NCBI GenBank assembly: GCA_002077045.2
Contig: KZ111144.1
Location: forward strand, 1,473,439-1,537,438
Length of the DNA: 64,000 bases
Origin: Rachicladosporium sp. CCFEE 5018
Taxonomy: Eukaryota > Ascomycota > Dothideomycetes > Cladosporiales > Cladosporiaceae
Reading direction: 5' to 3'
The translations under genes and the position numbers were made by a program. Of the stretch, positions 39,693-49,906 are shown piece after piece. The notes under the pieces are model-generated. The model searched no databases. It saw only the letters and a list, made by a program, of their open reading frames with translations, and was not told the origin of the DNA. Within the stretch, counting starts at the first letter, position 1. Each line of letters starts with the position of its first letter.

Positions 39693-42310
39693 ATGGACGG
39701 CCGAGGGCAGCCTACGCAGACTTCAGGCGCCATGGATCGAATCTCGTACGAATCCTCGATCTCGTCTGGGCAGTCACCGATCCCACGCAGTGACAAGGTC
39801 GCGCAGATGTATAGTTCCGCTGGCGGACCATACCCTCTGCTAAGAACGGCGTCTCCCACACAGCATCAGTTCCCACCGCTGCAGCAACCTGGCCAACATC
39901 AGCCGTACGCATATCCGCCTATGTCTGGCCCCCACATGGCACTCCCGATGACACATGAGCATTACGATTCGAACGACATGGGCATGTCAGCGCCTGGAAT
40001 GTCGCCCATTCATGCCTCTGCTGCGGCTGCTGCACTGTCTGCCCAAAAGCGCGCCTATCGACAGCGTCGGAAAGATCCAAGTTGTGACGCTTGTCGCGAG
40101 AGGAAGGTGAAGTGCGACGCGACTGACGCTACAAGCTGTTCGGAATGTTCGAGCCGAGCAGTCAAGTGTCAATTTACCAAAGAAACCAATAGGCGGATGT
40201 CTTCGATCAAGCAAGTTCAGGATCTTGAAAAGCAATTGGCCCAAGCGAAGCAGCAAATCAACAGCATGCGGTCCATGGTCCAAGCGAACGGCATCGCTTC
40301 TCCCGACAATGCGTCAGTGAAAGTGCAGCCATTGGAACTGCCAGATCCAGCAAGTCGGGAGGAAAAGATAGGCCCGTCTCCGATGATCGAAGCAGAACGT
40401 GTGAAGCATAATCTTCGCCACTACGGAACCGGCGTCTTCAAGCCGCCACCTGCGTATCGTCTTCCCACGCGCGGCCGGATATATCCACACAGCAACACAC
40501 CTCTCCCTCCGAAGCAGTACACCGAGCAACTGCTGTCCCGTTATCATGACTCGGCACATTCATTCGTCCCGCACCTCCACTGGCCAACCTTCATCCGAGA
40601 GTACGAGGACCTTTACCGAGTGGGGACTTTCGCAGGCAGAGAATGCATGTGGGTCGCGCTGTTCTTCATGGTGCTGGCCGTGGGTACCACGACGGGTCAT
40701 CCAATTGGTAGTCCTCCTCAGGCCCACAACGGGACGGAGTTCATGAAGATGGCCGTTCAGACTATCGATTTCACGGATGACAACATTACACTGAATCATG
40801 TGAGGGTCAATCTATTGCTCAGCTGCTACTTCAACGAGATGAACCTTCAATCCACGAGCTGGATCTATCTGGCGGCAACTGTGAACCTGGCTCAAGACAT
40901 TGGCCTACAACTATCACCTACAGCGTACTCGCCATTTGAGGCCGAGATGCGAAAACGGGTATGGTGGAGCGTATATAATTGGGATCGGTAAGTCTTGATG
41001 AATGATCATCAAAGATACTTCAGCTGACATCATACAGCATCGTGGCCGTAGAACTAGGCAAACCGTTACACATCGACGACGAGGACTGTGACGTTGGGGA
41101 GCCTCTCCCTGTTGATGATGCGTACCTGGAGCCAAACGGTGCGCTGATCTCTCCTCAGGCGCCGAGGACGCCCAGCCCACTCATAGCCATCATTCCCGTC
41201 GCTCGCATAGTGACAGCTCTGAAGAAGTCCATGAAGTCGCGCAGCATCACCACTGCGACCCTGAACGCATACGATAATCACTTCAAAGCTGTCATGGCCT
41301 CCTTCCCAGAACCAATGCCGATACACTCGACTGCCGAATTGGATCCTCGTATAATGATCGCCGTGTGCACGCTACAAGGCACCCGCTTCCAGCTTTATCG
41401 ACACAATCTCTCACCCTTGTGTCGTAAAGCAGACCGCAAAGACGCCATGGATCGCCTGGTTTCCGTTGCGAGAGATACCGCACACTACGTTAACCGGTCA
41501 TTCGTACCAGATCATATGGAGAGCTGGGTGGTCCGCATCCGAAGTATCGCACCAGTCTTCTTCACCAGCCATATCTGGCGATGCGTGATGGTGTTAACCT
41601 TGAGAGGCGACTTCCACGCCGCATTGACGCTCTATCAGTGCATGGCGGCAGTGGGCGACATGCGCGCAAAGAACACTGCAAGCGGAAGGTACCTCGCGTT
41701 CTTTCTAGATCAGCTCATCGGACGGCTACGCGCTGGCGCGACGCCGCAGAATCTCGAAGACGACGAGGAAATGCTGGCGTACGCGTCGGCAGACCTGCAG
41801 AGTGTTCCTGAGAGTGCATGGACATGGGCTGGTGTTCAAGCAGGGGCGGGCACTCTGAATGGCCATAAGACCGATCTGCCGCCAACATCGTCACCTTCGA
41901 CGCGAGCCTCTGGTTCAGACATTCCCGACTGGCCAGGCTGGGACCATCTTCAACAGGTCCTCTCACAGCTACTGCACGAGACGCAAGGCTACGGGCCGCG
42001 TCCTGGTCCCTCCATTTCTCCGCCAAGAGCCGCACCAACGTCCACTCCGCAGCAGTCTGCTTACCCAGGTGCTACGGCATCGCCGTTCCCTCGCCCGATG
42101 CCTATGAACACGATGCCGCCACCTGCGCAGCAGTTCCCGCCGCTCAGATCTTTACATTTGAATCTGCCACAGGCGCAGCCGGGGAGTGTGCGAGGGAGTG
42201 CTAGTCCAGCGACGAGTGGCGTGGGTGGCAACGGCAATGGAAGTGGCTTTAGTAGTGCAAGCGGAAGTGAGGGCAGCAGCGGACGCATCAGTATCAACGA
42301 CATCATCTGA
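39693..42310 (+). CDS. Zn2Cys6 transcription factor with fungal_trans domain, copy 1
   Basis: Two exons (39693-40987, 41038-42310; 50-nt phase-2 intron GTAAGT...ACAG), 855 residues. Start chosen at ATG 39693 (MDGRGQPTQ): the frame is open back to 39594, but those 33 codons carry four amino-acid changes between the copies. N-terminal Gln/Pro-rich segment; Zn2Cys6 cluster CDACRERKVKC...CSECSSRAVKC (about residues 130-160); dimerisation coiled coil IKQVQDLEKQLAQAK; fungal-specific regulatory domain with ERVKHNLRHYGTGVF, HSFVPHLHWPTF and RKRVWWSVYNWDR; Pro-rich and Gly/Ser-rich tail. Such proteins control catabolic or developmental gene sets; this branch is not identified further. An Ala run before the zinc cluster (HASAAAAALSAQKRAYRQRR) with an adjacent basic patch may serve as nuclear localisation signal. 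Confidence 0.9.
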
Positions 42311-42599
42311 TCGCATTACAGTTTGTAGGAACGAAGACGGTACAAATCGGTCGTTCGGGAAAGCGTTCAAGCGAGGCGTTGGATGGATGGGGCAGCGAAG
42401 GTGAGCATCCTATTGCAGCGTTGCAGAACGCCTATATGATGCGATTTTGAAGGCTGCAAGAAATTGCATCCGCTTTCATCGGGTGATCACAGACTCGGCC
42501 GGCTGCGTCTGAGTCTAGGGAGTAGCTCTGTATCGTACACTACAGCTTCTGGGGTGTTGCATCAACCTTCTCATATCTGACGTACATTCCCGCGCGGCC

Positions 42600-44258
42600 T
42601 TAACATACCTTCACCCCACAAATTTCCCAGCCTTCCTGTCCTTCAAAAACCACCCTGGTAGCAAAGTGCAGCCACAGGAAGTCACGCACGAACTGTCTGT
42701 CACCCGGACTCCACTCATCAAGTCCCATGCTTCTGAGGTCATCGCCGGAAAGTTCGCAGTAGTACCCGCTGATTCCTTGCGTTTCGTGTGCTTCGACAAT
42801 CTTATCAATCGCAGTAATGAGTCGTTCAGTCCAGCGACGGAAGTAGTTCCTGACCATCAACGCGACAGTCTGCGATTCGCGTCGTCGCGCTAGGACTGGT
42901 TCTTCGATAGACACGTTAGATGTCAACAATTCCGGTAAGGTGATGTCTTGGAATAACGCGTGATCTGTGATAGTCTCTTCGCTTTCCGCCTCGTCTGCAT
43001 CCGTGGCTGACGCCCACCATAGGAGACTGTTGTACGCGGCTGCGGTCCAAGTCTCCGGTTCGACGAGAGCAGAGGCAGCGGAAGGACTATAAGATAGTGA
43101 GCCGTCCTCAAAACGCAGCATCGATTCGCGTTTGCCTGCAGGTCTGTCGTCTTCGTCGGTGCTTCCATCGTCGATATCGTTAGTGTTCCTGACAGGCTGG
43201 CGGTGCCGTGCAAGCTCGCGTTGCATTCTGATGAATCTGCGAGCATCGCGCCGTGTCGCCCTAAGGTGCCTGGAGTCTGCACTGCGAACCTCAGGCCAGG
43301 GCTGCGGGCGACCGTTGTCAGGTGAAAGATCGACGACGATGTCAAAAAGATCGCGTTTCTCGGTCAGTACCTTCTCAGTCGTGCATGCGATCCACGACGT
43401 CGTTGCTGACTGTAACTGTCCGATATCGGTGAGACCAATACTAAAGAGTGGCGTGCTGATCAGCCGGTGGTCTCGAGACGACGGTCGAAGATCGTGGCTG
43501 ATCTGCGAGAAGCTGAAGAGGCTGTGTACTGTGAGTGGTTGGTCAGACGGCACTGTCACAACCATGTTGACGAAGTGGAGTATACGGACTCAGGTTGCAT
43601 ACTGGTAAGACAGGCGCAGGACTATAAACCAGTATGCGCTTTCGGAGAAGAGCTTCCCTGTATACGGGAAAGAGCAGAGGGCCCAACGACTCCAGATCGT
43701 TGACAAGTGAAAGAGCAGGATTGTGGCCAGAGACGAAAGCTGGTCCGTGAAGTCGGTCTACGCCTTCTGGGCCGTCTGAGTTGATAGATCGAGACGTTGA
43801 AGATTGGATCCTCAATCGCTCCCAAGCTTCCTCTGGCGCCTCAAAGCGATCAGACGTGGTGGCGCTCGCTTGTGCAAGTGCTTGGAGGGTTTCGATACAC
43901 AGCCAGGAGTGACCCAATGGCTCTCGTTGATGCGCCTTGACGAGTGCGCCAACGGCAACGAATTGTCTTCCCCGATGTTCGATTCCCGCATCGACGGCTG
44001 CGAAAGCACTTACGCCAGCGTAAGCACCGTGAGTGAAATAGACGATGTCTTCACGTACGCTGTGCAGTCCAGAAGGGAGGCATTTGAACTCGACGCCTTC
44101 GAGATTGACACTCTGTAGACTACGACTCCATGCTATGGTGTATCTGCTCAGTGTCAGCGACTACTGAATGACATGCCCATGAGCTATACCGACCCTCGCG
44201 TACGATCGAAGACGATCAAGAAGAGAGCCGCTATGCTCGGCGGCTGTTCGGCTGACAT
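42600..44258 (-). CDS. DENND11/LCHN-like (DUF4484) protein, copy 1
   Basis: Three exons on the minus strand: 44258-44194, 44143-43590, 43528-42600, giving 515 residues. The start MSAEQPPSIAALFLIVFDRTRG continues after intron 1 (GTCGGT...GAGCAG, 50 nt) as YTIAWSRSLQSVNLEGVEFK and LPSGLHSVREDIVYF, matching the N-terminal layout of fungal LCHN/DUF4484 proteins. The motif YREALLRKRILVYSPAPVLP then VCNLIHSLFSF spans intron 2 (GTCCGT...CACAG, 61 nt) and the protein ends WEICGVKVC, as family members do. LCHN (DENND11) has a DENN-like fold linked to Rab GTPase regulation; the fungal role is unclear. The middle of exon 3 contains an acidic, low-complexity insert (DIDDGSTDEDDRPA). Convergent with the Zn2Cys6 gene (289 bp apart). 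Confidence 0.82.
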
Positions 44259-45324
44259 TGAACTACTCGCGCCGCAGAATTGTTGATGGCGGAGGAAATT
44301 AGCGACATCACTCCAGTGCGCACGCTGATGAGACCAACTTAATTGCCATGGTACAGATGAAGTCGTCAGCAATCCGTAGGTTGCATCCGAGGCAGAGGGA
44401 GCTCTACGGTCTGAGCTGTACGCACAACGGTCCATAAGCTTCATCGACTGTTCCTTACAGAGAAACTCACACCATCAAACTTGCGCCTTCAGGTTGAGCA
44501 CAAATATCATATGCCTACCGCACCAGAAACGGTCGTGAAGGGCGTCTCGCTATACATGCAGACCTCAACTCGGCAAGCTTCAGTCTTCCACCGCGCTCGG
44601 TCTTGCACCCTCCCAGACAGATCTTGAGCAGGACGCAGCACCTGCTGTGCAAGACAAGATCAATCACCACTCGACGGTCTTTGAGTACGACGAGGTCCAG
44701 CATGCTCTACGACCTCGAAACGTAATTTACATGTCGAGACACCTGCGATAGTCTGCCGTCGCAAATGTGAGCTGCACAGTGACTGTACGGCGCTCACGGG
44801 CGCTCTCCAGCTTCCACGTCCAGTCACCGCGCTGTCAATCGCACCACGCGCACGCACGCGTGAATATCGACACTGGTACACACCACGTGCGCAGCTTGCG
44901 TTAGATCTCGAGGAGGTGAGTTTTCCTTTTCGTCCGGAGAAAGGATGTCACTTCTAGCAAACTTTTGTGGTGGCGCCGTCTTCGTGTTCCATCACCAGAC
45001 TTTCATTCGCCGAGCATGTCCAAATGGCTTGCGCAAGACAGTATTTCACATTCTGCTCGGCAATCTTGTACTGTTTACAGATCTACAGCTAGCAAAAGCA
45101 TGACTCCTTGACCTCGTGTTGCTTAATTGATTGGCATGCAGGAACGGCATGCCAGAAGAAAGACGATCGCTTTCGCGCTAACGCCCAGACGGTCAATTTT
45201 GGCCGGGTCGAGGAATGCGGTATGTATGCCGCCAGCCTGCCACATGGGCTTCTCAACATCCTTCAATTGCGATGTCAATGATGTTGACCTGACAGCCTGT
45301 CACTCTTGACAAACACGCTACTCA
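44259..45324. other. Intergenic between LCHN-like gene and microprotein, copy 1
   Basis: 1.07 kb, divergent promoter region. A 73-codon frame visible in copy 2 (57609-57830) lacks a start codon and changes frame here, so it is not called. Confidence 0.5.
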
Positions 45325-45501
45325 ATGCCGCGATCTCCTGTTCAAGCTGCCGCGTTCGCCTTGGCCATCACGCTCATCATGGTCATTGCTAGCCTGGCCT
45401 CTGTTTACTACGCCGTCTTTGCCCATCAAGAGCGTCGGCGGTTGCAGTCCTTGCAATCTTTACCAGCACACATCGCCGGCTCGGGTGGCTCGCTCCACTG
45501 A
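45325..45501 (+). CDS. 58-residue single-pass membrane microprotein, copy 1
   Basis: ATG 45325 to TGA 45501. The sequence opens MPRSPVQ, has one hydrophobic segment at about residues 8-31 (AFALAITLIMVIASLASVYY), then a basic turn HQERRRLQSLQS and a tail ending GSGGSLH. The same frame occurs in copy 2 (58403-58579) with a single difference in 177 bp, which is synonymous (GCC/GCG Ala), while the 84 bp just upstream carry about six changes including an indel and the 80 bp downstream four. That contrast argues for a real, constrained protein. Topology by the positive-inside rule suggests the C-terminal tail faces the cytosol or matrix; location is otherwise unknown. I do not recognise the family. 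An upstream spliced exon cannot be excluded. Confidence 0.62.
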   Translation: MPRSPVQAAAFALAITLIMVIASLASVYYAVFAHQERRRLQSLQSLPAHIAGSGGSLH

Positions 45502-45936
45502 AACCCAGCTCAAGCACTGTAACACGGATGATCGCCGCCACCACCAGCCGATAGAGTCGCTACTTGTAACTCGGTAAAGCAAACAACAGTCAACACTGGA
45601 ACGAAACTGCTATCTGGAATACACACGCATAGAACAAGTCGACTGTTCATGAAGATGCTTGCGTGTTCTCCACGAAGAGTGGTGTGATGTACGACAACAT
45701 GTGCTCGGAACATCCCACTCAGCGCCGGGACTTTTGCAAACGACATCTGCTATCTGGCTATACTGAAGCGAAACTCTGCCGAGTCTGGTATCTCAAGCCA
45801 AACGATCCCAATCCTTTCAGACACCAAGGACTGCGCCAGTGCAGCACCCTCTGCGCCCGTCGGACGCCCTGAACGCCATCTCAAGATCATAGCTACCATT
45901 ACCCACACCACCCGTGAATCATGCCACAGTCCAGCT
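45502..45936. other. Intergenic, convergent 3' flanks, copy 1
   Basis: 435 bp between the microprotein stop and the DUF3455 stop. No gene seen. Confidence 0.5.
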
Positions 45937-46485
45937 CTACTTCCAGAGCCAATACTCCGCACTATACTGCACCTCGAAGCTCGCCGGCAACCCTTTGCAA
46001 GTCTTTGGCGGCTGGCCACCAGCGGTGTTCAGACGGTAGACTTCTTGGTACTGGTTCAACGCTCCCATCTTGGCATTCAGCTTCAGCCACGGCACCGTAC
46101 CTTCGCCCTTGCCGAATTGGCCTTTCGTAGCATCCGCTGGCGCCGCGGAAGCATTAGCCTTCTTGAAGCTTCCTTGTCCCCAGGAGGGATGCAGCTCGGT
46201 GTCGAGGTTGAAGAAGGCTGTCGTCAGGTCCGTGAAGTAATGCCGACCGGACATGGAGTTGTAGACTGGCGAGGATTTGTCTGAGGAAGCAGGGACGGGA
46301 AGATCCAGTGCTATGGGCGAGAGTTTCGATAGAAGGTCTGGGAGATCTGCGGCGATGCAGGAGACGTTGAAGAGTGTTGCTAGTGCGCCCGCGGCGACAG
46401 GGATGGCCGTGCTGTTGCTGAGATCGCAGGTGTAGTTCTGGGTGCCGCGGCCGAGGGCGACGTGGGAAAGGCTTAGGCCGGCGGC
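45937..46485 (-). CDS. DUF3455 secreted protein, 3' fragment, copy 1
   Basis: Exon 2 of the gene that is complete at 59015-59853, cut by the N gap at its 5' side; 182 residues remain, from AAGLSLSHVALGRGTQNYTC to the stop. Only two or three residues differ from copy 2 (for example GEGTV/GDGTV and GALNQ/GAVNQ). Signal peptide and exon 1 are missing because of the gap, not because of a lesion in the gene. Confidence 0.85.
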   Translation of the reverse strand, partial: AAGLSLSHVALGRGTQNYTCDLSNSTAIPVAAGALATLFNVSCIAADLPDLLSKLSPIALDLPVPASSDKSSPVYNSMSGRHYFTDLTTAFFNLDTELHPSWGQGSFKKANASAAPADATKGQFGKGEGTVPWLKLNAKMGALNQYQEVYRLNTAGGQPPKTCKGLPASFEVQYSAEYWLWK

Positions 46486-46585
46486 NNNNNNNNNNNNNNN
46501 NNNNNNNNNNNNNNNNNNNNNNNNNNNNNNNNNNNNNNNNNNNNNNNNNNNNNNNNNNNNNNNNNNNNNNNNNNNNNNNNNNNNN
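46486..46585. other. Assembly gap (100 N)
   Basis: Left flank is DUF3455 exon 2, right flank the middle of the last exon of the Upc2-like regulator; both genes are complete elsewhere in the window. Confidence 0.99.
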
Positions 46586-47357
46586 ACACTGGGTCGCCCA
46601 GCTTCAAGACTACGTCCAACGATTACAGGCCTGTGAGCCGGCGCGAACACCAGAAGAGCAATTCAGTCACATGTACATGCTTCGCAAATGGTTGAATTGG
46701 GTCCCTATCTCGCTACTCCGACGACCAGGCGGCAAAGGGCCAGCGATGCTGGCTCTAGCACACTTCTACGCCACAGCCTTGACCCTGGAACCACTCTTCC
46801 CCGACCTTGGCGCCTCATTTTGCTCGGCTACCGCGCTTCAACCCCTCGAAGCGATCATCAGCGTGACGACAGCGATGTCCTCAACTCCTGGCGTACTCGA
46901 AGCAACGCAGCAGGAGATCGCGACAACGATGCACTTTCCACAGCAAGCGGCGTTCACATATCGACTCCAGGCTCTGCAGAAGCAGCAGACTGTCTCGTAC
47001 TCTGAGGCCGGCATGCCATTCTCAGTCCCGCCTACACCGGAGAGCATATCCTACGGGAACCTCTCCCCAGCTTTCGCACCAGCAACGCCACGTCACTTCG
47101 CCTCGCCTTCGCGCACGAATTCCGGTTCGGCTTCGGGCACGCCCTTCTTGCAGGTACCGGTGTTGGCTAGTCAGCCTGCTGGGTTTGGCTATGGCACGAG
47201 CTCGTGGGGCGCCATGCCCAGTCCAGCCTTCACGCCTACGCATTACACTATGAGCGATGGACAAGGCTACGATACGGGCATCGGAGGATTCAACCTTGGA
47301 GCTGGGCCAAGCGGAAGCGGGTGCGTATTCCCGAGCATGATGAGCGTGCTGGTCTGA
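46586..47357 (+). CDS. Zn2Cys6 Upc2-like transcription factor, 3' fragment, copy 2
   Basis: 256 residues of the last exon, from HWVAQLQDYVQRLQ to the stop, equivalent to residues of about 293 on in the gene at 32371-34254. The zinc cluster and first four exons are cut off by the gap. Three residues differ from copy 1 in the shared part (E/A in SYSEPGM, M/I in ESMSYG, E/Q in FLEVPV, plus none disrupting), so this is an intact gene seen in part. Confidence 0.85.
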
Positions 47358-48838
47358 GTGTGAAGAGAGGGCTAAGATTGAGGCAGGACACCAAATAACG
47401 AGTGGGCTCAGCATCAGGGAGGCGGATGAGCTGGCCAACAGAGGCGGACGTGGAAAAGCACCGCGCTACGGACCATTGACGCCATCGAGACACCTGGCGG
47501 ACGACAGGGCAGAAGTGAGAACTGTGTGGCTGCCTAAATATTGACCTGGACCGCTGTCGCTCTCCAGGAAAACTTGAGCAAGGAGCATCTGCTCAGGGCG
47601 GAGCAACGGCAGCGCAGAACAAGGTGAACATCGAAGGAAGAACATACTTCGAGTCGCGAGATTCTTCGGTACAGATCGAGTCTTTCTCGAAACTCGGGTG
47701 GGCAAACGGACTTGCGTATGGGACGAGGATATCCGTGGCCAATCCGAACAGTCAGCGATGCGGGATGTACCTCATGCCGCGATATGGGCAGGGAGACGGG
47801 ATTGACGAAGTTACGATCAAAAGACGTATACACTGTACAATAGATCAGGCAGCAAAAGTTACGAGTAGTTGGAAACAGCACATCCACGCAGAAGGCTGAA
47901 AGTTCTAGCTTGCGTCTCATCTTACATGCGTGCATCGGAAAGAGGACCTGCTACATGTCGTCGATGACAGAGAGCAGTCACGGTCCTTGCTTTAGTCTGT
48001 CCTCTGACTGTCGCAGGCATGACACTACAGCGTATTGCTGCTGTGGGCAAGCTCATGTGAACGTGATCTACGATTCAGATGTCAAATGAGCCAGAGATGG
48101 GGACGTGCAATCGTCGCTGACTTGGACCACAGTTTTTGAAAGTCTGTCCCACAACTCCTGACTAGCTTCGCTCCCTAGACAATTCAAGACTTATCTCGAG
48201 CTCTGTAAACTCTGTGTGGTGCGCAAGACTGCTCTTGTGCGGCATGCGTGAGCGTGTGGACACCTTATGACAATACGAGATAGCGTGACGCCTGTCAAGT
48301 GACCCATGCGAATCTCTTCATGACCGACGAGATCAAGCTTGCCAGAGGTCACAGAGCTTGGCACAGACTTTCGAGAACCTCCGTATCGGAGCTGGCCGTG
48401 CGAAGGCAATCTCTGCTCCAGGTCTTCCATGTTTTGCATGATATGCAGTGCATTGACTGCAAGTCAGTAGAGTCTGCTATAGGTAAGAGTAAGAACACAG
48501 TCCGGAATTCCTTCGCTCTCTGATTACACTATCTGTCCCTGTCTCGTTGCATCGCGTCTCGTTCGCGGAACGTGAGGAAGGGTCGCAACATTAGACAACT
48601 TCTCACCACAGCTATTACAGCAACGGTGCATCTGCCTCCCTCAAACCTGTAACGATACTCTCTACTAGAAAGGGACTTGCAATATCGAAATCCCTGCTTC
48701 GCATTGGCCTTAGAAGCGGCTACTTGTCGTTGTCTTCGCACTGGACCCAGGGCTCTTAGAGACGCGGCAACATAGCGAATCACTACCCTGGACAAGCCGA
48801 TACAAGGAGTATCCTCCTCCCACAACTTCAGAGACAAC
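47358..48838. other. Intergenic between regulator and adenine deaminase, copy 2
   Basis: 1.48 kb matching 34255-35742. Open frames are not kept between copies; regarded as UTR and promoter. Confidence 0.6.
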
Positions 48839-49906
48839 ATGTGCAAGTCAGCGCTACACGGTTTCCTGGCCGATCTACCCAAGTCCGAGCACCACATTCA
48901 CCTTGAGGGGGCGCTTGCACCTTCGCTCTTATTCAGGCTCGCGGCCAAGAACAAGATAGACCTCCCAACCAACGACCCAGCCTTCGCATCCCCCGAAGCC
49001 CTGACAAACCGCTACACAAATTTCGCATCTCTAGATGACTTCCTCGGCTACTACTACATCGGCATGTCCGCCCTCACCACACCCGAAGACTTCGAGGCTC
49101 TGGCGACGGATTACTTCGAGTATGCAGCGAAGGACGCAGTAATGCATGCAGATGTGTTCTTCGATCCACAGGCCCATCTCTCGCGAGGCGTGAGCTACGA
49201 GACAGTGCTCTCTGGGTTCACAGCTGCGCGAGAGAAGGCGGAGAAGACCCTCAACATCACCTCGACGCTGATCTGCTGTTTCCTCCGCCACCTTCCCGTG
49301 CCTGAAAGCGTCGAGACGTTCCACCTGAGCGCAGTGCAAGCATCTTTCGCATCCGGCGCGGTGGCGGGTATTGGCATTGACTCCTCCGAGGTCCCGTTCC
49401 CGCCGCATCTGTTCACGCCTCTGTATTCTGAGGCAGCGAAACTTGGACTTCGCCTCACAGCCCATGCTGGTGAAGAGGCAGGCCCAGAGTACATCGCCTC
49501 CGCGCTCAAAGACCTCCAGGTAACGCGCATCGATCACGGAGTCTCTCTCGCCCGCGATCCTGAGCTCATGGCTCGTGTAGCTGCAGCTGGCACTTTGCTC
49601 ACTGTCTGTCCGATGAGCAACGTATTCCTCAAATGCGTCAAATCTGTTGCAGAAGTACCCATCCGAAAATTCCTGGATGCTGGCGTGAAGTTCAGTCTCA
49701 ACAGCGACGATCCTGCTTACTTCGGTGGGAACTATATCGGAGCGAATTACTGTGCTGTGCAAGAAGCTTTTGGACTCACAGTGAAGGAGTGGGAGGGTAT
49801 TGCTCTTGCGGGCGTACGAGGAAGTTGGTGTAGGGATGTGAGGAGAGAGGAGATGGTACAGAGGGTCGTCCGGTTTGTTGCTCAGCATGCGAGTAGTACC
49901 TCCTAG
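48839..49906 (+). CDS. aah1: Adenine deaminase (AAH1 type), copy 2
   Basis: 355 residues, single exon, all metal-site motifs present (HHIHLEG, AHAGEEAG, RIDHG, NSDDPAYF). The ten replacements against copy 1 lie outside these motifs: V13L, C16S, a K/N and an I/T in the next 70 residues, N/T, I/V, E/A and A/S in the middle, and Q/R and S/R near the end. Both copies should therefore be active; if they are alleles, they are not null. Flanks and orientation are as for copy 1, with no partner gene. Confidence 0.92.
   Translation: MCKSALHGFLADLPKSEHHIHLEGALAPSLLFRLAAKNKIDLPTNDPAFASPEALTNRYTNFASLDDFLGYYYIGMSALTTPEDFEALATDYFEYAAKDAVMHADVFFDPQAHLSRGVSYETVLSGFTAAREKAEKTLNITSTLICCFLRHLPVPESVETFHLSAVQASFASGAVAGIGIDSSEVPFPPHLFTPLYSEAAKLGLRLTAHAGEEAGPEYIASALKDLQVTRIDHGVSLARDPELMARVAAAGTLLTVCPMSNVFLKCVKSVAEVPIRKFLDAGVKFSLNSDDPAYFGGNYIGANYCAVQEAFGLTVKEWEGIALAGVRGSWCRDVRREEMVQRVVRFVAQHASSTS

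Larger units (their letters stand above)
33483..46485 (+). repeat. Duplicated block B, copy 1
   Basis: About 13.0 kb collinear with 46586-59563 in direct orientation: Upc2-like 3' end, adenine deaminase, Zn2Cys6 regulator, LCHN-like, microprotein, DUF3455 3' part. Confidence 0.95.

Noticed and set aside
43975..44000. GTTCGATTCCCGC string resembling a tRNA T-loop
   Set aside because: It lies in LCHN-like exon 2 and no acceptor, D or anticodon stems are present around it.
45937..46650. Long minus-strand frame reading through the third N gap
   Set aside because: It joins DUF3455 to sequence antisense of the Upc2-like regulator through 100 unknown bases; an artefact of the gap.
49031..49888. 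285-codon open frame antisense to adenine deaminase
   Set aside because: It mirrors the coding strand of a well-supported enzyme, and in copy 1 the equivalent frame (36166-36792) is interrupted by a stop, so it is a shadow of codon usage.
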